From contig NZ_JASXSH010000001.1 of the NCBI RefSeq assembly GCF_030315745.1, forward strand, positions 248,001 to 312,000: a stretch of 64,000 nt of DNA. The letters run 5' to 3'. Of the stretch, positions 50,216-59,636 are shown piece after piece. Source of the stretch: Gordonia heveisoli (GTDB taxonomy: Bacteria; Actinomycetota; Actinomycetes; Mycobacteriales; Mycobacteriaceae). The notes under the pieces were generated by a model, which had not been told where the DNA came from, did no database searches, and worked only from the letters and a program-made list of their open reading frames with translations. The stretch's first letter is position 1; each line of letters starts with the position of its first letter. Made by a program: the position numbers and the translations under genes.

Positions 50216-51892
50216 TCAGGCGTGGGAACCTGTCGGCGGCGGGCCACCGTCGCGGAAGGCGAGCAGATCCCGTTCGTGCGGAACCTGGGTGGCCGCCCCG
50301 TCGGTCATCCACTCGCGGAGAACCTTGGTGGCCCGCACATCGTCCTCGTTGTACTCCAGCAGCCGGACTCGCTGGGTGAGGTCCACGGGCTTGTCCGCCA
50401 GTCCGACCGCGGAGCTGTACCACTCCATCGAGGCTTCGCCACCCGCGTCGTCGTCACGCCAGGAGAATCCGGCGACCGGGGCAACACGCTTGAGCCCCTT
50501 ACCTTTCGGGCAGATGAAGTTCTTCCCGACCGCCTCATAGATGTCGACCCACTCTTCCGAGCCGATGAACTTCTCCACCTCGGCACGCGTCGGAATGCCG
50601 GGATCGCCGATGAACCGATCCGCCGACCCGAGGAGCCAACGATTCTCCGCTTGCTGTGAATAGCAGTATGCGGCAAAGGTTTTGCCCGACTCGTGGGCTG
50701 CGGAACGTTCGGCCATCAGCCAGTCCCAGAACTCGGCAAAGGATCGGGCCTCGTCGCGGGTGGGCAGCGGCGACCAGGTCAGGAACGGCCGATACTCCAC
50801 CTCTCGGGCCGGATCCGTGACGTCGGTCAGCAAAGTTCCCCACAGGTAGGCGCCGTGCTCGCCGAAGCTCTCCATGTCCACGTCCACCTCGACGTCGGCG
50901 CGGCGCACCTGCGGCACGTCGACACGGCGTACGAGTTCGGTGTCGGTCATCCACGCGATCGCGTTGACCACGGCATCGTCGAAGCGCGCATTGCTCGGCC
51001 AGCCCTCCGGCGCCGGCCCCCGATGATGAGCGAGCTGATCGATGGTGGTGATCCCGTTCTCGATCAGCACATCGGCCGGGTTTCCCGACGCCACCAGACT
51101 GACGTCGCGCCGCTCGACGAGTTCGGGATGGCAGCGCCCCCACCACGGACAGGACCGACATTCGCCGATCTTGCGCGGTTCGGTCGCGATCGCCTGCGCA
51201 GCGATCTCCTGCCGACGCCGCAAGATCTCCTGATAGTCGTCGAGCATCGCACCGGTCGCATGGACGACGATGCAGTCCGCGTCCAGGCCGATCGCCCCAC
51301 CGCGCAGTTCGGCGGCGTCCGGCCCGGCGGCGAGCCCCAACTCGATGAGCATCGCGGTGAGGTGGGCCAGCCGCAGTGCGTCGCGTCGGTTGGGGCGTGA
51401 GGTCCGGTGTGGGTCCGGGCTCGGCGACCACGCCCACAGCGGACTCGTCATGAACGTCGCCTGCCGCACCGCATCCGACGATCGCGGCTTCGCCGGTTGG
51501 GAAACCCGGTGGTTGACGACGATCACCGGGATGTAGCCGTCGCCGTGGGCGATCAGCAATTCGGCGTGCCCGCGCCGGCCGTGGTCTATGTCGGTCGGCA
51601 ACGTCGCATTCCAGATCATCCGGGCCCCGTCGGCGCACGCGCGCAATGTCTGGTCGGCTCGCCGGCTCGCACCCTGGTCGGAATCGATGACGACGAAATC
51701 GTCCGGGTGGTCGCTGTGAATGCCACGCAACAGATTCCGCACCGCGGCTCGATGGGCGGTGGCGGCTTCCTTGCGCCGCTGCACCCCGGGCGACTCCGGG
51801 AAGTCGCCGACCAGCGCGGGATGCGCAAAGTCCAGGGCAACCCGGTGCTCGCACCCGGCGAGATCACGCGGCGTCAACGGCACGGCAGGCAC
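50216..51892 (-). CDS. TM0106-family RecB-like nuclease
   Basis: 558 residues from the GTG at 51892 (AGAGG 4 nt upstream). An N-terminal cysteine in DLAGCEHRVALDFAHP, the DFVVIDSDQ acid pair, and CRSCPWWGRC (C-x2-C-x5-C) fit the iron-sulfur-containing RecB/Cas4-type nuclease fold. The C-terminal part has YNEDDVRATKVLREW, as in TM0106-like ribonuclease H domains. Likely a DNA repair or recombination nuclease; physiological role not established. It converges with the low-complexity protein gene. Confidence 0.8.
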   Translation of the reverse strand: MPAVPLTPRDLAGCEHRVALDFAHPALVGDFPESPGVQRRKEAATAHRAAVRNLLRGIHSDHPDDFVVIDSDQGASRRADQTLRACADGARMIWNATLPTDIDHGRRGHAELLIAHGDGYIPVIVVNHRVSQPAKPRSSDAVRQATFMTSPLWAWSPSPDPHRTSRPNRRDALRLAHLTAMLIELGLAAGPDAAELRGGAIGLDADCIVVHATGAMLDDYQEILRRRQEIAAQAIATEPRKIGECRSCPWWGRCHPELVERRDVSLVASGNPADVLIENGITTIDQLAHHRGPAPEGWPSNARFDDAVVNAIAWMTDTELVRRVDVPQVRRADVEVDVDMESFGEHGAYLWGTLLTDVTDPAREVEYRPFLTWSPLPTRDEARSFAEFWDWLMAERSAAHESGKTFAAYCYSQQAENRWLLGSADRFIGDPGIPTRAEVEKFIGSEEWVDIYEAVGKNFICPKGKGLKRVAPVAGFSWRDDDAGGEASMEWYSSAVGLADKPVDLTQRVRLLEYNEDDVRATKVLREWMTDGAATQVPHERDLLAFRDGGPPPTGSHA

Positions 51893-51979
51893 GCCACCTC
51901 TTTCTGTCTGCGACGGTCGCCTATCGACCTTATGTAATGCTTGTACCAGCACCACGAGCCGGTAGGGAAAGGTCTTGGC

Positions 51980-52672
51980 ATGGGTTTGTTCTCGTCCGAC
52001 GGAAAGAGCCGCGCGGAACGTAAGGCGGAGGCGAAGGCGTTGAAAGCCAAAGCCAAGCTCGAGGCGAAGTTCGAGGCGAAGGACCGGCGGCGGGCGGAGA
52101 AGGCCCGCCGCAAGGCCGAGACGAAGTTCCACAAGAAGGATCTGAAGGCCGAACGCAAGACCGCGGCCAAGGTCGCGAAGTCGCAGGAAAAGGTCGTCAA
52201 GGCCGAGACCAAGAAGATCGCGACGGAAGCCAAGGTCGCCGCCGATGCGCGCCGGTTCAGCCCGGCCAGCGTCAAGCGTTATCTGACGGTCGCCCGGATG
52301 GTCGCGCCGATCGTCGGCCCGATCGCCTACCGTGCAGCCGTGGCTGGTCGCGGCCAGCTCAGCGCACTGCAGGCCAACCGTGCCGGAGTGTCCCCCGAGG
52401 TCCTGCGGCAGTATTCGGGTCACGGTGCGTCGTTGTCGGCACGCATCGCGACGACCCGTACCGCGCTCGGCAAGGTGACCGCCACCGATCAGAGTGCGGA
52501 TTCGCCGGAATTCATCGCGGCCATGACCAAGCGGCTCGACAACCTGGATGTCGCGGTGCAGACCGCCGAGACCATGCCGGCCGGCCAGCGTCGTACCGCT
52601 CACCAGTCCATCGATGACGAGTTGGGAGCCATCGACGCCGACGTGTTGGCCCGCCTCGGCGTTCGGGCCTGA
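51980..52672 (+). CDS. Lys/Ala-rich coiled-coil protein (DUF6474-like)
   Basis: 230 residues. The first 90 are almost entirely Lys/Ala/Glu (AERKAEAKALKAKAKLEAK), giving a charged helix; the rest, RFSPASVKRYLTVARMVAPIVGPIAYRAA and a helical C-terminus, is the conserved part seen in actinobacteria. ATG 51980 follows AAAGG at 7 nt. Function unknown. It probably forms a unit with the next gene. Confidence 0.75.
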   Translation: MGLFSSDGKSRAERKAEAKALKAKAKLEAKFEAKDRRRAEKARRKAETKFHKKDLKAERKTAAKVAKSQEKVVKAETKKIATEAKVAADARRFSPASVKRYLTVARMVAPIVGPIAYRAAVAGRGQLSALQANRAGVSPEVLRQYSGHGASLSARIATTRTALGKVTATDQSADSPEFIAAMTKRLDNLDVAVQTAETMPAGQRRTAHQSIDDELGAIDADVLARLGVRA

Positions 52673-52725
52673 GCAGCGTTCGGCCCTACTCACCGCCCAG
52701 CATCGATGCGAGGAGCGCACCAAAG

Positions 52726-53313
52726 ATGACCGATCCCCAGCAGCCCGCGGCCCCGGAACCCGGCGACACCCCGACCCCGGCCGCCGACGCCGTCACCCCG
52801 GCCAAGAAGGCCGCCGCGAAACAGGCTCCGGCGAAGAAGGCACCCGCCAAGAAGGCCGCCGCGAAGAAGGTGCCCGCGAAGAAGGCACCCGCCAAGAAGG
52901 CCGCCGCGAAACAGGCGCCGGCGAAGAAGGCACCCGCCAAGAAGGCGCCGGGTGGGCCCGCGGGTCGGGCGTCGACCGCACCCCCGAAGTCTGCACCGCC
53001 CACCGACGACGGTCAGCAGGCGCTCCCACTCGAGGAGCCGGAGGTCCCGGCACCGCCGGCCACGCCGGCCACGCCGACCCCGCTGGCCCCGCCGACCCCG
53101 CCGTCAGCACCGGCTCCTGACCCGGTGCCGGCCGAACAGGCAACGGTGGATGCCGTCGCGGAGGCCGATTCCCGGCAGGCCAGCTTCCATCAGCTGCGTT
53201 CCGGGGCACCTACCGAGTTGCCTACCCCGGACCGGACCGTGCCGATCGCCCTCACCGCCCTCATCGGTGTGCTGGTGGCGCTACTCGTGCTGCGCAGGCG
53301 GCGCCGCAGCTGA
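52726..53313 (+). CDS. Histone H1-like Lys/Ala/Pro repeat protein with membrane tail
   Basis: 195 residues. About 24-75 hold repeats of PAKKA / AAKKA, like HU-tail and histone H1 arms. A Pro-rich linker follows, and TVPIALTALIGVLVALLVLRRRRR ends the protein as a membrane helix with a basic tail. GAGGAG is upstream of the ATG. A DNA- or polyanion-binding membrane anchor is one possibility, but nothing proves it. Confidence 0.7.
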   Translation: MTDPQQPAAPEPGDTPTPAADAVTPAKKAAAKQAPAKKAPAKKAAAKKVPAKKAPAKKAAAKQAPAKKAPAKKAPGGPAGRASTAPPKSAPPTDDGQQALPLEEPEVPAPPATPATPTPLAPPTPPSAPAPDPVPAEQATVDAVAEADSRQASFHQLRSGAPTELPTPDRTVPIALTALIGVLVALLVLRRRRRS

Positions 53314-53325
53314 ACCGTCGGCGCG

Positions 53326-54186
53326 TCAGCTGTCGGTCGGCACCCGGTCGAGGATCGCCTCTGCGACCTCGGCCGGTCTGGTCTCGGGAAGCCAATGGGT
53401 GGCACCGGAGATGGTGATGAACTCATAAGGGGCGTCGACCCAGCCAGCGCACAGTTCGGCGCCGGTACGGCCCAACGCGACGTCCCGGTCGCTCCAGACA
53501 TAGGTGGTCGGTACGCGCACCTTGCGCCCGATACTGTGCCGGTCGGAGAGCGGCATCCCGCGATACCAGTTCAGAGCGCCGGTCAGCGCCCCGTACTCGA
53601 CGATCTCGGTGGCCAGACGATTCGCGTGCTGTGCGGGCAGCCCGGCCCGTGTGACGAAGTCTGGATTGACCAGTCCCTTGCTCAGCAGCTTCTCGGGCAC
53701 CACCGGCAGCTGGAAGAAGCCCATGTACCAGGATTTGAGGAGCTGACCACGCGGCATGGCCCGCAGGAACGCACCGGGATGCGGCACCGACAGCGCGGTG
53801 AGCGTGCGGACCCGGTCGGGATGGTTGCCTGCCAGGGACCACGCGATCGCCGCACCCCAGTCGTGCCCGACGGCGTCGATCTGATCGACGCCGAGTTCAT
53901 CGATGAGCGTGAGCACGTCGGCGATGAGTTCGTCCTGACGATAGTCGCGACGTCGGGTGGGACGGGCTCGCGGCGAGTACCCGCGCTGATCGGGTGCCAG
54001 GGTCCGCAGCCCCCGGGCGTGCAGGAGCGGTGACACCTGATCCCACGACGATGCGCGTTGGGGAAAGCCGTGCAGCAGAAGCACCGGGGTGCCGTCGAGC
54101 GGTCCGTCGTCGATGACGTCGAAGGTCAGCCCCGCGCGCCGGAACTCGGTGACACGCGTCGAGCGGTAACGATCTGCCAGTTCCAT
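53326..54186 (-). CDS. Alpha/beta hydrolase, epoxide hydrolase-like
   Basis: 286 residues. HGFPQRASSWDQV supplies the oxyanion motif HGFP; the nucleophile is Asp109 in GHDWGAAIA, which marks epoxide or dehalogenase-like rather than Ser hydrolases; the acid lies in WSDRDVALG and the histidine in SGATHWLP. GGGGAGG lies just before the ATG at 54186. Substrate unknown. Confidence 0.83.
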   Translation of the reverse strand: MELADRYRSTRVTEFRRAGLTFDVIDDGPLDGTPVLLLHGFPQRASSWDQVSPLLHARGLRTLAPDQRGYSPRARPTRRRDYRQDELIADVLTLIDELGVDQIDAVGHDWGAAIAWSLAGNHPDRVRTLTALSVPHPGAFLRAMPRGQLLKSWYMGFFQLPVVPEKLLSKGLVNPDFVTRAGLPAQHANRLATEIVEYGALTGALNWYRGMPLSDRHSIGRKVRVPTTYVWSDRDVALGRTGAELCAGWVDAPYEFITISGATHWLPETRPAEVAEAILDRVPTDS

Positions 54187-54320
54187 CAAGGCCTCCCCGG
54201 TGCTGTCACCCGGCCAGGCCCGCGGTCACGGTGGCCGGTGTCCCGCACCGACGATACTGCCGACGCCGAGCGGACCGGAGATCTTTCGATCCCCGGTCCG
54301 CCGGAATTGTGTGTCGTCGG

Positions 54321-56423
54321 TCAGTTCAGCTTGTAGACCGTCATTCCGCCGACCTGCGTCGCGGTGAAGTTCTCCGCCACCCAGGCCGAGATCTCGGAGC
54401 TGGACCCGCGTCCGCCTCCGGGACCCCCGGCGCCCGATCCGCCGATGTAGTACGCGATCTTGCCCTGCTTCACGTACCCGATGAACTGGTCCAGCGTCGG
54501 CGTCGGATCGCCACTCCATCCGCCCATGGCCATGACCGGCCGCAGGGTCGCGACCTCGATCTGGGAGGCCATCTGAGAGCCGCCGACCGCCGCCGCCCAG
54601 GTGGTGTCGGTGTTCTTGAGCAGTTCGGTGAGCTCGGAGTTCAGGCTCATCCCGCCCATACCGCGCGGCTGCCTGCCATCCTGGCCCCCGTCGCCCGGAC
54701 CGTCGGAGCGGGCACCACCCGGAGCGCCGCTCAGCGGCACACCCATTCCCGGACCGCCCATTCCCGGACCGCCCGGCGCGGAACCACCGTCGCGAGCACC
54801 GGGACCACCGGGTCCACCGCCCGGACCACCCATACCGCCGCCGGGCATCGAGGTGTTCACCGCGGTCGGGATCGACCCGGTGTGTTCGGTCGCCGCGGTC
54901 GCGATGGTGAAGGCCACCGTCCCGCCGGCCGTCGCGATCGACCCGGCGATGAGGGCCGCGGCCAGGACCCGACGCATGCCCAGTCGGCCACCGGCGACGA
55001 CGCCGATTGCCGCGATCACGGCCACCACCCCGATCACCCAACGGCACCAGGCCGGACCGAAGTCGTTGCGCTGCAGGAGCACCACCGACCAGGCTGAGCC
55101 GCCGACGATCATCGCGGCCATCGTGATCCGACCGTCCCAGTGCTCACGTCGACGCCACGCCTGCACCGCGCCGAAGCCGATCAGCACACCGATCGCGGGC
55201 GCGAGCGCCACCGTGTAATACGGGTGGATGGTGCCGCTCATGAAGCTGAAGATCAGACCGGTGACGAGCAACCACCCGCCCCAGGCGATGACCGCACCCA
55301 CCTCCTTGCGGGTGAGCCGGACCTGGAATTCGCGGTCCCGTAGACCCCGCACCAGCAGGTAGGCGGCGAAGATCAGCGCGATCAGCGCCACCGGCAGCAG
55401 CCAGGAGATCTCGTTGCCCATCTCCGACGAGAACAGTCGATGGAGCCCCGTCTCGCCGCCGAAGGAACCACCCGCGGCGCCGCCACCGCCGGGGCCACCA
55501 CGACCCCCGCCGGGCCCGCCCTCGCCGCCGCTGATGCGGCCGACGCCGTTGTATCCCCAGACCAGATCCATGAAGGAGTTGTCCGCCGAGCCGCCGATAT
55601 AGGGCCGCGACGAACCGGGTACCAGCATCGTGACGACCACGAACCAGCCCGCCGACACCACCAACGCGGCGGCCGCACCCAGCAGCGCGACGATACGACG
55701 ACCCCAACCGTTGTTGGCGCACAACAGATATGCGAGTCCGAAGGCAGGTAGGACGAGCAGCCCCTGCAGCATCTTGGTGAGGAACGCGAACCCGAGTGCG
55801 ACACCTACCAGCGCCAGCCAGCGACCGGAATCGGCGGCGATTGCCCGCGCCAGCGCGTAGCCCGCAGCGACCATCAACAGCACGAGCAGCGCGTCGGGGT
55901 TGTTGAAGCGGAACATCAGCGCGGCCGCCGGGGTGAAGGCGAGGACGCCACCGGCGATCAGACCGGCGACGGTGCCCTGCTTCGGGTCGTCGAAGACGCG
56001 CCGCATGGTCGCGTAGACGAGGGCGACGGCGGCGACGCCCATCAGCGCCTGCGGAACGAGGACGGCCCAGCTGTTCATCCCGAAGATGCGGACGGACAGC
56101 CCGGTGACCCACAGTGACGCAGGCGGCTTGTCGACGGTGATGAAGTTAGACGGGTCGAGAGCACCGAAGAACCAGGCCTTCCAGCTCTCCGACCCGGCCC
56201 ACGCGGCCGCCGCATAGAAGCTGTTGGCGTACCCGTTGGCCGACAGATTCACCAGATAGAGGAGAGCCGTCGAGACCAGCAGCCCGGCCAGGGCGAACGG
56301 ACTCCACGACACCGGCCGCGCGGCGAACCATCGCCGGACGCGCGCCGCCGTCCCCGGCGGCTCGGCCGCGCCCGCCGACATGTCCGGTACGGACACCTCG
56401 GGATGGTCAAGTGCTGCGGTCAT
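54321..56423 (-). CDS. GT39-family (PMT-type) membrane glycosyltransferase
   Basis: 700 residues. About 12 membrane helices with the PMT-like loops NGYANSFYAAAAWAGSESWKAWFFG, ALDPSNFITVDKPPASLW and MSGTIHPYYTVALAPAIG. Long Gly/Pro-rich loops (near residues 305-330 and 525-575) sit in the extracytoplasmic parts. The C-terminal soluble domain has PVMAMGGWSGDPTPTLDQFIGYV. It would transfer a sugar from a polyprenyl phosphate donor to an envelope acceptor. Start with GAGGAGG. Confidence 0.83.
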   Translation of the reverse strand: MTAALDHPEVSVPDMSAGAAEPPGTAARVRRWFAARPVSWSPFALAGLLVSTALLYLVNLSANGYANSFYAAAAWAGSESWKAWFFGALDPSNFITVDKPPASLWVTGLSVRIFGMNSWAVLVPQALMGVAAVALVYATMRRVFDDPKQGTVAGLIAGGVLAFTPAAALMFRFNNPDALLVLLMVAAGYALARAIAADSGRWLALVGVALGFAFLTKMLQGLLVLPAFGLAYLLCANNGWGRRIVALLGAAAALVVSAGWFVVVTMLVPGSSRPYIGGSADNSFMDLVWGYNGVGRISGGEGGPGGGRGGPGGGGAAGGSFGGETGLHRLFSSEMGNEISWLLPVALIALIFAAYLLVRGLRDREFQVRLTRKEVGAVIAWGGWLLVTGLIFSFMSGTIHPYYTVALAPAIGVLIGFGAVQAWRRREHWDGRITMAAMIVGGSAWSVVLLQRNDFGPAWCRWVIGVVAVIAAIGVVAGGRLGMRRVLAAALIAGSIATAGGTVAFTIATAATEHTGSIPTAVNTSMPGGGMGGPGGGPGGPGARDGGSAPGGPGMGGPGMGVPLSGAPGGARSDGPGDGGQDGRQPRGMGGMSLNSELTELLKNTDTTWAAAVGGSQMASQIEVATLRPVMAMGGWSGDPTPTLDQFIGYVKQGKIAYYIGGSGAGGPGGGRGSSSEISAWVAENFTATQVGGMTVYKLN

Positions 56424-56547
56424 GGTGATGCCTCCTCTGAATCGTTGCGTTCAGAGTGGCCCGCGGGTCTCCCACGACGCTGCGGGGTGGCTGGGAGAAG
56501 TCTGTGAACGACCGCCACCGATACGCGGGTATCTGCCCGCCCGCGTA

Positions 56548-58101
56548 TCAGCGGCCGGGCAGGTACTTCAGCGCGCGGACCGCCGCCGGGGTGACCGCAC
56601 GGTACAGCTTGGTCGGCACGAAGGGCGCACGGTCGATGCCGATGAATCGCTGTTCGGCGATGCTCTGCGGCTCGGTGTATTTGAGCAGTCCCTCGACGCC
56701 GTGCCTGCGCCCGACACCGGAGATACCCATGCCGCCCATCGGCGCCGCCGTCGACGCCCACGCGGCCGCATAGCCCTCGTTGATGTTGACCGTGCCTGCC
56801 CGCAACTGGTCGGCGATCGCGTTCGCCTCCGCGCTGCTACCCGCGAAGACGCTGGCGTTGAGGCCGTAGTCGGTGGCGTTGGCCAGTTTGATCGCCTCAT
56901 CGGCGGAGTCGACCGGGTAGATCGACACCACCGGACCGAAGGTCTCATCACGGAAGCAGAGCATCTCGTCGGTGACGTCGGTGAGGACGGTCGGCTCGTA
57001 GAAGAACGGGCCGAGGTCGGCGCGGCGCTTGCCACCGGCCAGAACCTTGGCACCCTTGGCCACCGCATCGGCGACATGGGCTTCGGCGGCCTCGACCTGC
57101 GTGGCCGACGCCAGCGACCCCATGTCGGCAGTGAAGTCGTAGGCCGCGTTGAGCTTCATGTTGGACACGAATGCCGCAAAGCGATCGGCGAATTCGTCGG
57201 CGATGGCCTTGTCGACGTAGATGCGTTCGATCGAGATGCACAGCTGGCCGGAGTTCGAGTAGCAGGCTCGCGCCGCACCCTGCACGGCGTCGGCGAGCTT
57301 GGCTCCCTTGGTGATGATCATCGGGTTCTTCCCGCCGAGTTCGGCGGAGAAACTGATGAGCCTGCGTCCGGCCTGCTCGGCGAGCGTGGCCCCGGTCGCC
57401 GACGACCCGGTGAACATCACGTAGTCGGTGGTGGCGACGATCGCCTGTCCGACAACACTTCCCGGTCCCGGAACGACGGCGAACAGCTCCCGCGGCAGAC
57501 CTGCCTGGTAGAGCAGCTCGGCGCAGGCGAGGGCGCAGTAAGGTGTCTGACTGTCGGGTTTGATGACGACCGCGTTGCCGGCGAGCAGCGCGGCGACGGC
57601 GTCGGAGACTGCCAGCGTCAACGGGTAGTTCCACGGGCTGATGACGCCGACGACACCCTTCGGCTGATAGCGCACCCGCACACTGGTGGCACCGGGCAGC
57701 ATGCCCTTGACCTTGTGCTCGGCCAGCGCCTTCGGGCCGGTGGTCGCGTAGTGACGCGCGGTGAGGGCGACGTCGAGGACTTCTTCCTGCGCGTAGATGC
57801 GTGCCTTACCGGTCTCGGCCTGCGCGATGTCCATCAACGACGCCGCGTTGGTGTGGACGAGTTCGGCGAATCGGGCCAGGACCTTCGCCCGTTCGGCCGC
57901 GGTCCGGGTGGCCCAGCCCTGCTGCGCGACACGCGCCCGCGCCACCGCCGCCTCGAGGTCTGCGGCGGTACCCACCGGGATGGTCGCCATCTCGACCCCG
58001 GAGAAGGCCTCCAGCACCGGACGGGTCGGGCGCGCGGACGCGTCGTCGATGGCGACCAGCGCACCGAGTCGGGCGAAGTATTCGGCGGACGGCTTGGGCA
58101 T
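56548..58101 (-). CDS. gabD2: Succinic semialdehyde dehydrogenase GabD2-like
   Basis: 517 residues. Aldehyde dehydrogenase hallmarks: SPWNYPLTLAVSDAVAALLAGNAVVIKPDSQTP in pieces, catalytic Glu in FSAELGGKNPMI, catalytic Cys in SNSGQLCISIERIYV, and a terminal FVPTKLYRAV. Length and composition fit mycobacterial GabD2, which oxidises succinic semialdehyde to succinate with NADP. GGGAG precedes the ATG. Confidence 0.85.
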   Translation of the reverse strand: MPKPSAEYFARLGALVAIDDASARPTRPVLEAFSGVEMATIPVGTAADLEAAVARARVAQQGWATRTAAERAKVLARFAELVHTNAASLMDIAQAETGKARIYAQEEVLDVALTARHYATTGPKALAEHKVKGMLPGATSVRVRYQPKGVVGVISPWNYPLTLAVSDAVAALLAGNAVVIKPDSQTPYCALACAELLYQAGLPRELFAVVPGPGSVVGQAIVATTDYVMFTGSSATGATLAEQAGRRLISFSAELGGKNPMIITKGAKLADAVQGAARACYSNSGQLCISIERIYVDKAIADEFADRFAAFVSNMKLNAAYDFTADMGSLASATQVEAAEAHVADAVAKGAKVLAGGKRRADLGPFFYEPTVLTDVTDEMLCFRDETFGPVVSIYPVDSADEAIKLANATDYGLNASVFAGSSAEANAIADQLRAGTVNINEGYAAAWASTAAPMGGMGISGVGRRHGVEGLLKYTEPQSIAEQRFIGIDRAPFVPTKLYRAVTPAAVRALKYLPGR

Positions 58102-58155
58102 GGGGACTCCCTCGGCTGGTTGGGTTTCGGCTGGTGGTGTGGTGCCCGGTGGGGA

Positions 58156-58644
58156 TCAGCCCTGCGGTGCGACGAGGACGATGCCGTCGTCGTCGGAGTA
58201 CACGAGGTCGCCGGGATTGAAGGTCTCGCCACCGATCGTCAGCGGTACATCGCGTTCGCCTGCGCCGGTCTTGGTGGACTTGCGGGGGTTGGTGCCCAGC
58301 GCCTTCACACCGATCGCCATCCCGCCGATGGTCTTGGCATCCCGGATCGCGCCGTGCGCGATGATCCCGACCCAGCCGTTGGACCGGCCGAGTTCGGCGA
58401 TGATGTCGCCGACGAGGGCGGTGTGCACCGAGGCGTCGCCGTCGATGACCAGCACCCCGCCGGGGTTGGATTCGGACAGAATCGACTTGAGCAGCGCGTT
58501 GTCCTGGAAACATTTGACCGTACTGACCCGGCCGACGAACTCCCGGTTGCCGCCGTATTGGGTGAACTGGGTGTCGCAACTACGCACGTCGGCACCGATC
58601 TCGTCGACGAGGTCAGCAGTCGGGGTGAAGGTCAGCTCGCTCAT
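58156..58644 (-). CDS. rraA: Ribonuclease E activity regulator RraA-like protein
   Basis: 162 residues. [59 protein letters not shown], and the end [16 protein letters not shown] are the RraA/aldolase fold. Members modulate RNase E or act as class II aldolases on hydroxy-oxo acids. TAAACT ends 7 nt before the ATG (leaderless). Confidence 0.83.
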   Translation of the reverse strand: MSELTFTPTADLVDEIGADVRSCDTQFTQYGGNREFVGRVSTVKCFQDNALLKSILSESNPGGVLVIDGDASVHTALVGDIIAELGRSNGWVGIIAHGAIRDAKTIGGMAIGVKALGTNPRKSTKTGAGERDVPLTIGGETFNPGDLVYSDDDGIVLVAPQG

Positions 58645-58718
58645 GCCGACCAGTTTAGGTGTAACCGCAAGTTCCGGGTTACTTGCGGGTAGGGATCGCG
58701 GCATCGGCCTGCCTCCGG

Positions 58719-59612
58719 TCACCGACCATGCATTTCGTCGATGAGTTCGGCGACCTCTTCGGGAACTTCGAGCACCAGGAAGTGCCGAGCCGCGACCGTA
58801 CGCAACCGGCCGCCGAGCGCGGCCGCATACCGCCGCTGCTTGGCCAACCAGATCTGCTGCCACACCGGCGATCCCGACAATGCAGCCACCACGACGACCG
58901 GCACCGGCGGAAGCGGGGCGTACCGCCGCAGTCGGCGCAGCGTCGCATTGACGGTCGGGAATGCGGCGTTCTCCACCAGGGTGGTGCGCACCATCATCGA
59001 CCCGCCGAAATAGCGGTCACCCCAGTACCGTTGCGCCGCATCGAACCCTTCCGGCGGCGTCGGTAGGATCCGTGTCCGCAATTGTCCGCGGCCACGCGGC
59101 GGCCACCCCAGCCGCCGCGCGATCGGTCCGAACCGGTCCATCAGCCGGTGCGCGTTCCGCGCCCGCCACCGACCGGGCACCACGCGCCACGGCAGCATCA
59201 CATAGGAGCCGTCGAGCATCACCACACCAGCGGTGCGGCTCGGATGGGTACGGGCGAACCCCTCTACATACAACGACGCCATCGAATGCCCCACCAGCAC
59301 GGTCGGCTGCCGCACCCCGAGCGCGTCGAGTACCGCCGACATCCGCGCGACCTCACCGGTCAGGGTCGGCAGATGCCCGGCGGGCACCGGTATCGAACGC
59401 CCATATCCGGGGCGGTCGTAGCGGATCACCCGCCAACCCCGGGCCACCAGCCGGTTGGCCAGCGGGTCCAGGTCGAACCAGTTGCTCCCCAGCGCGGCCA
59501 TCAGGAGCAGCGGCGGCCCACGACCCTCGTCGAGGACGTGCAGTCGGTACTCGCCGATCACCCGGGTCACGCCGGGACCGGGCACCCCGTCGGAATCCGC
59601 GTCCGATGCCAT
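58719..59612 (-). CDS. Alpha/beta hydrolase
   Basis: 297 residues. Nucleophile elbow [12 protein letters not shown] with Ser, acid near VVVVAALSG, and histidine in [38 protein letters not shown] is the opening. Start follows GGAGGAGG. Substrate unknown; it lies 24 bp before lysX's end and may share its message. Confidence 0.78.
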   Translation of the reverse strand: MASDADSDGVPGPGVTRVIGEYRLHVLDEGRGPPLLLMAALGSNWFDLDPLANRLVARGWRVIRYDRPGYGRSIPVPAGHLPTLTGEVARMSAVLDALGVRQPTVLVGHSMASLYVEGFARTHPSRTAGVVMLDGSYVMLPWRVVPGRWRARNAHRLMDRFGPIARRLGWPPRGRGQLRTRILPTPPEGFDAAQRYWGDRYFGGSMMVRTTLVENAAFPTVNATLRRLRRYAPLPPVPVVVVAALSGSPVWQQIWLAKQRRYAAALGGRLRTVAARHFLVLEVPEEVAELIDEMHGR

Positions 59613-59636
59613 CGACCCTCCTCCGGTGAGGTCCGG

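Noticed and set aside
50216-52723. 835-codon minus-strand frame including the RecB-like nuclease
   Set aside because: Residues before the GTG at 51892 are the antisense of the Lys-rich coiled-coil gene; the nuclease needs only 558.
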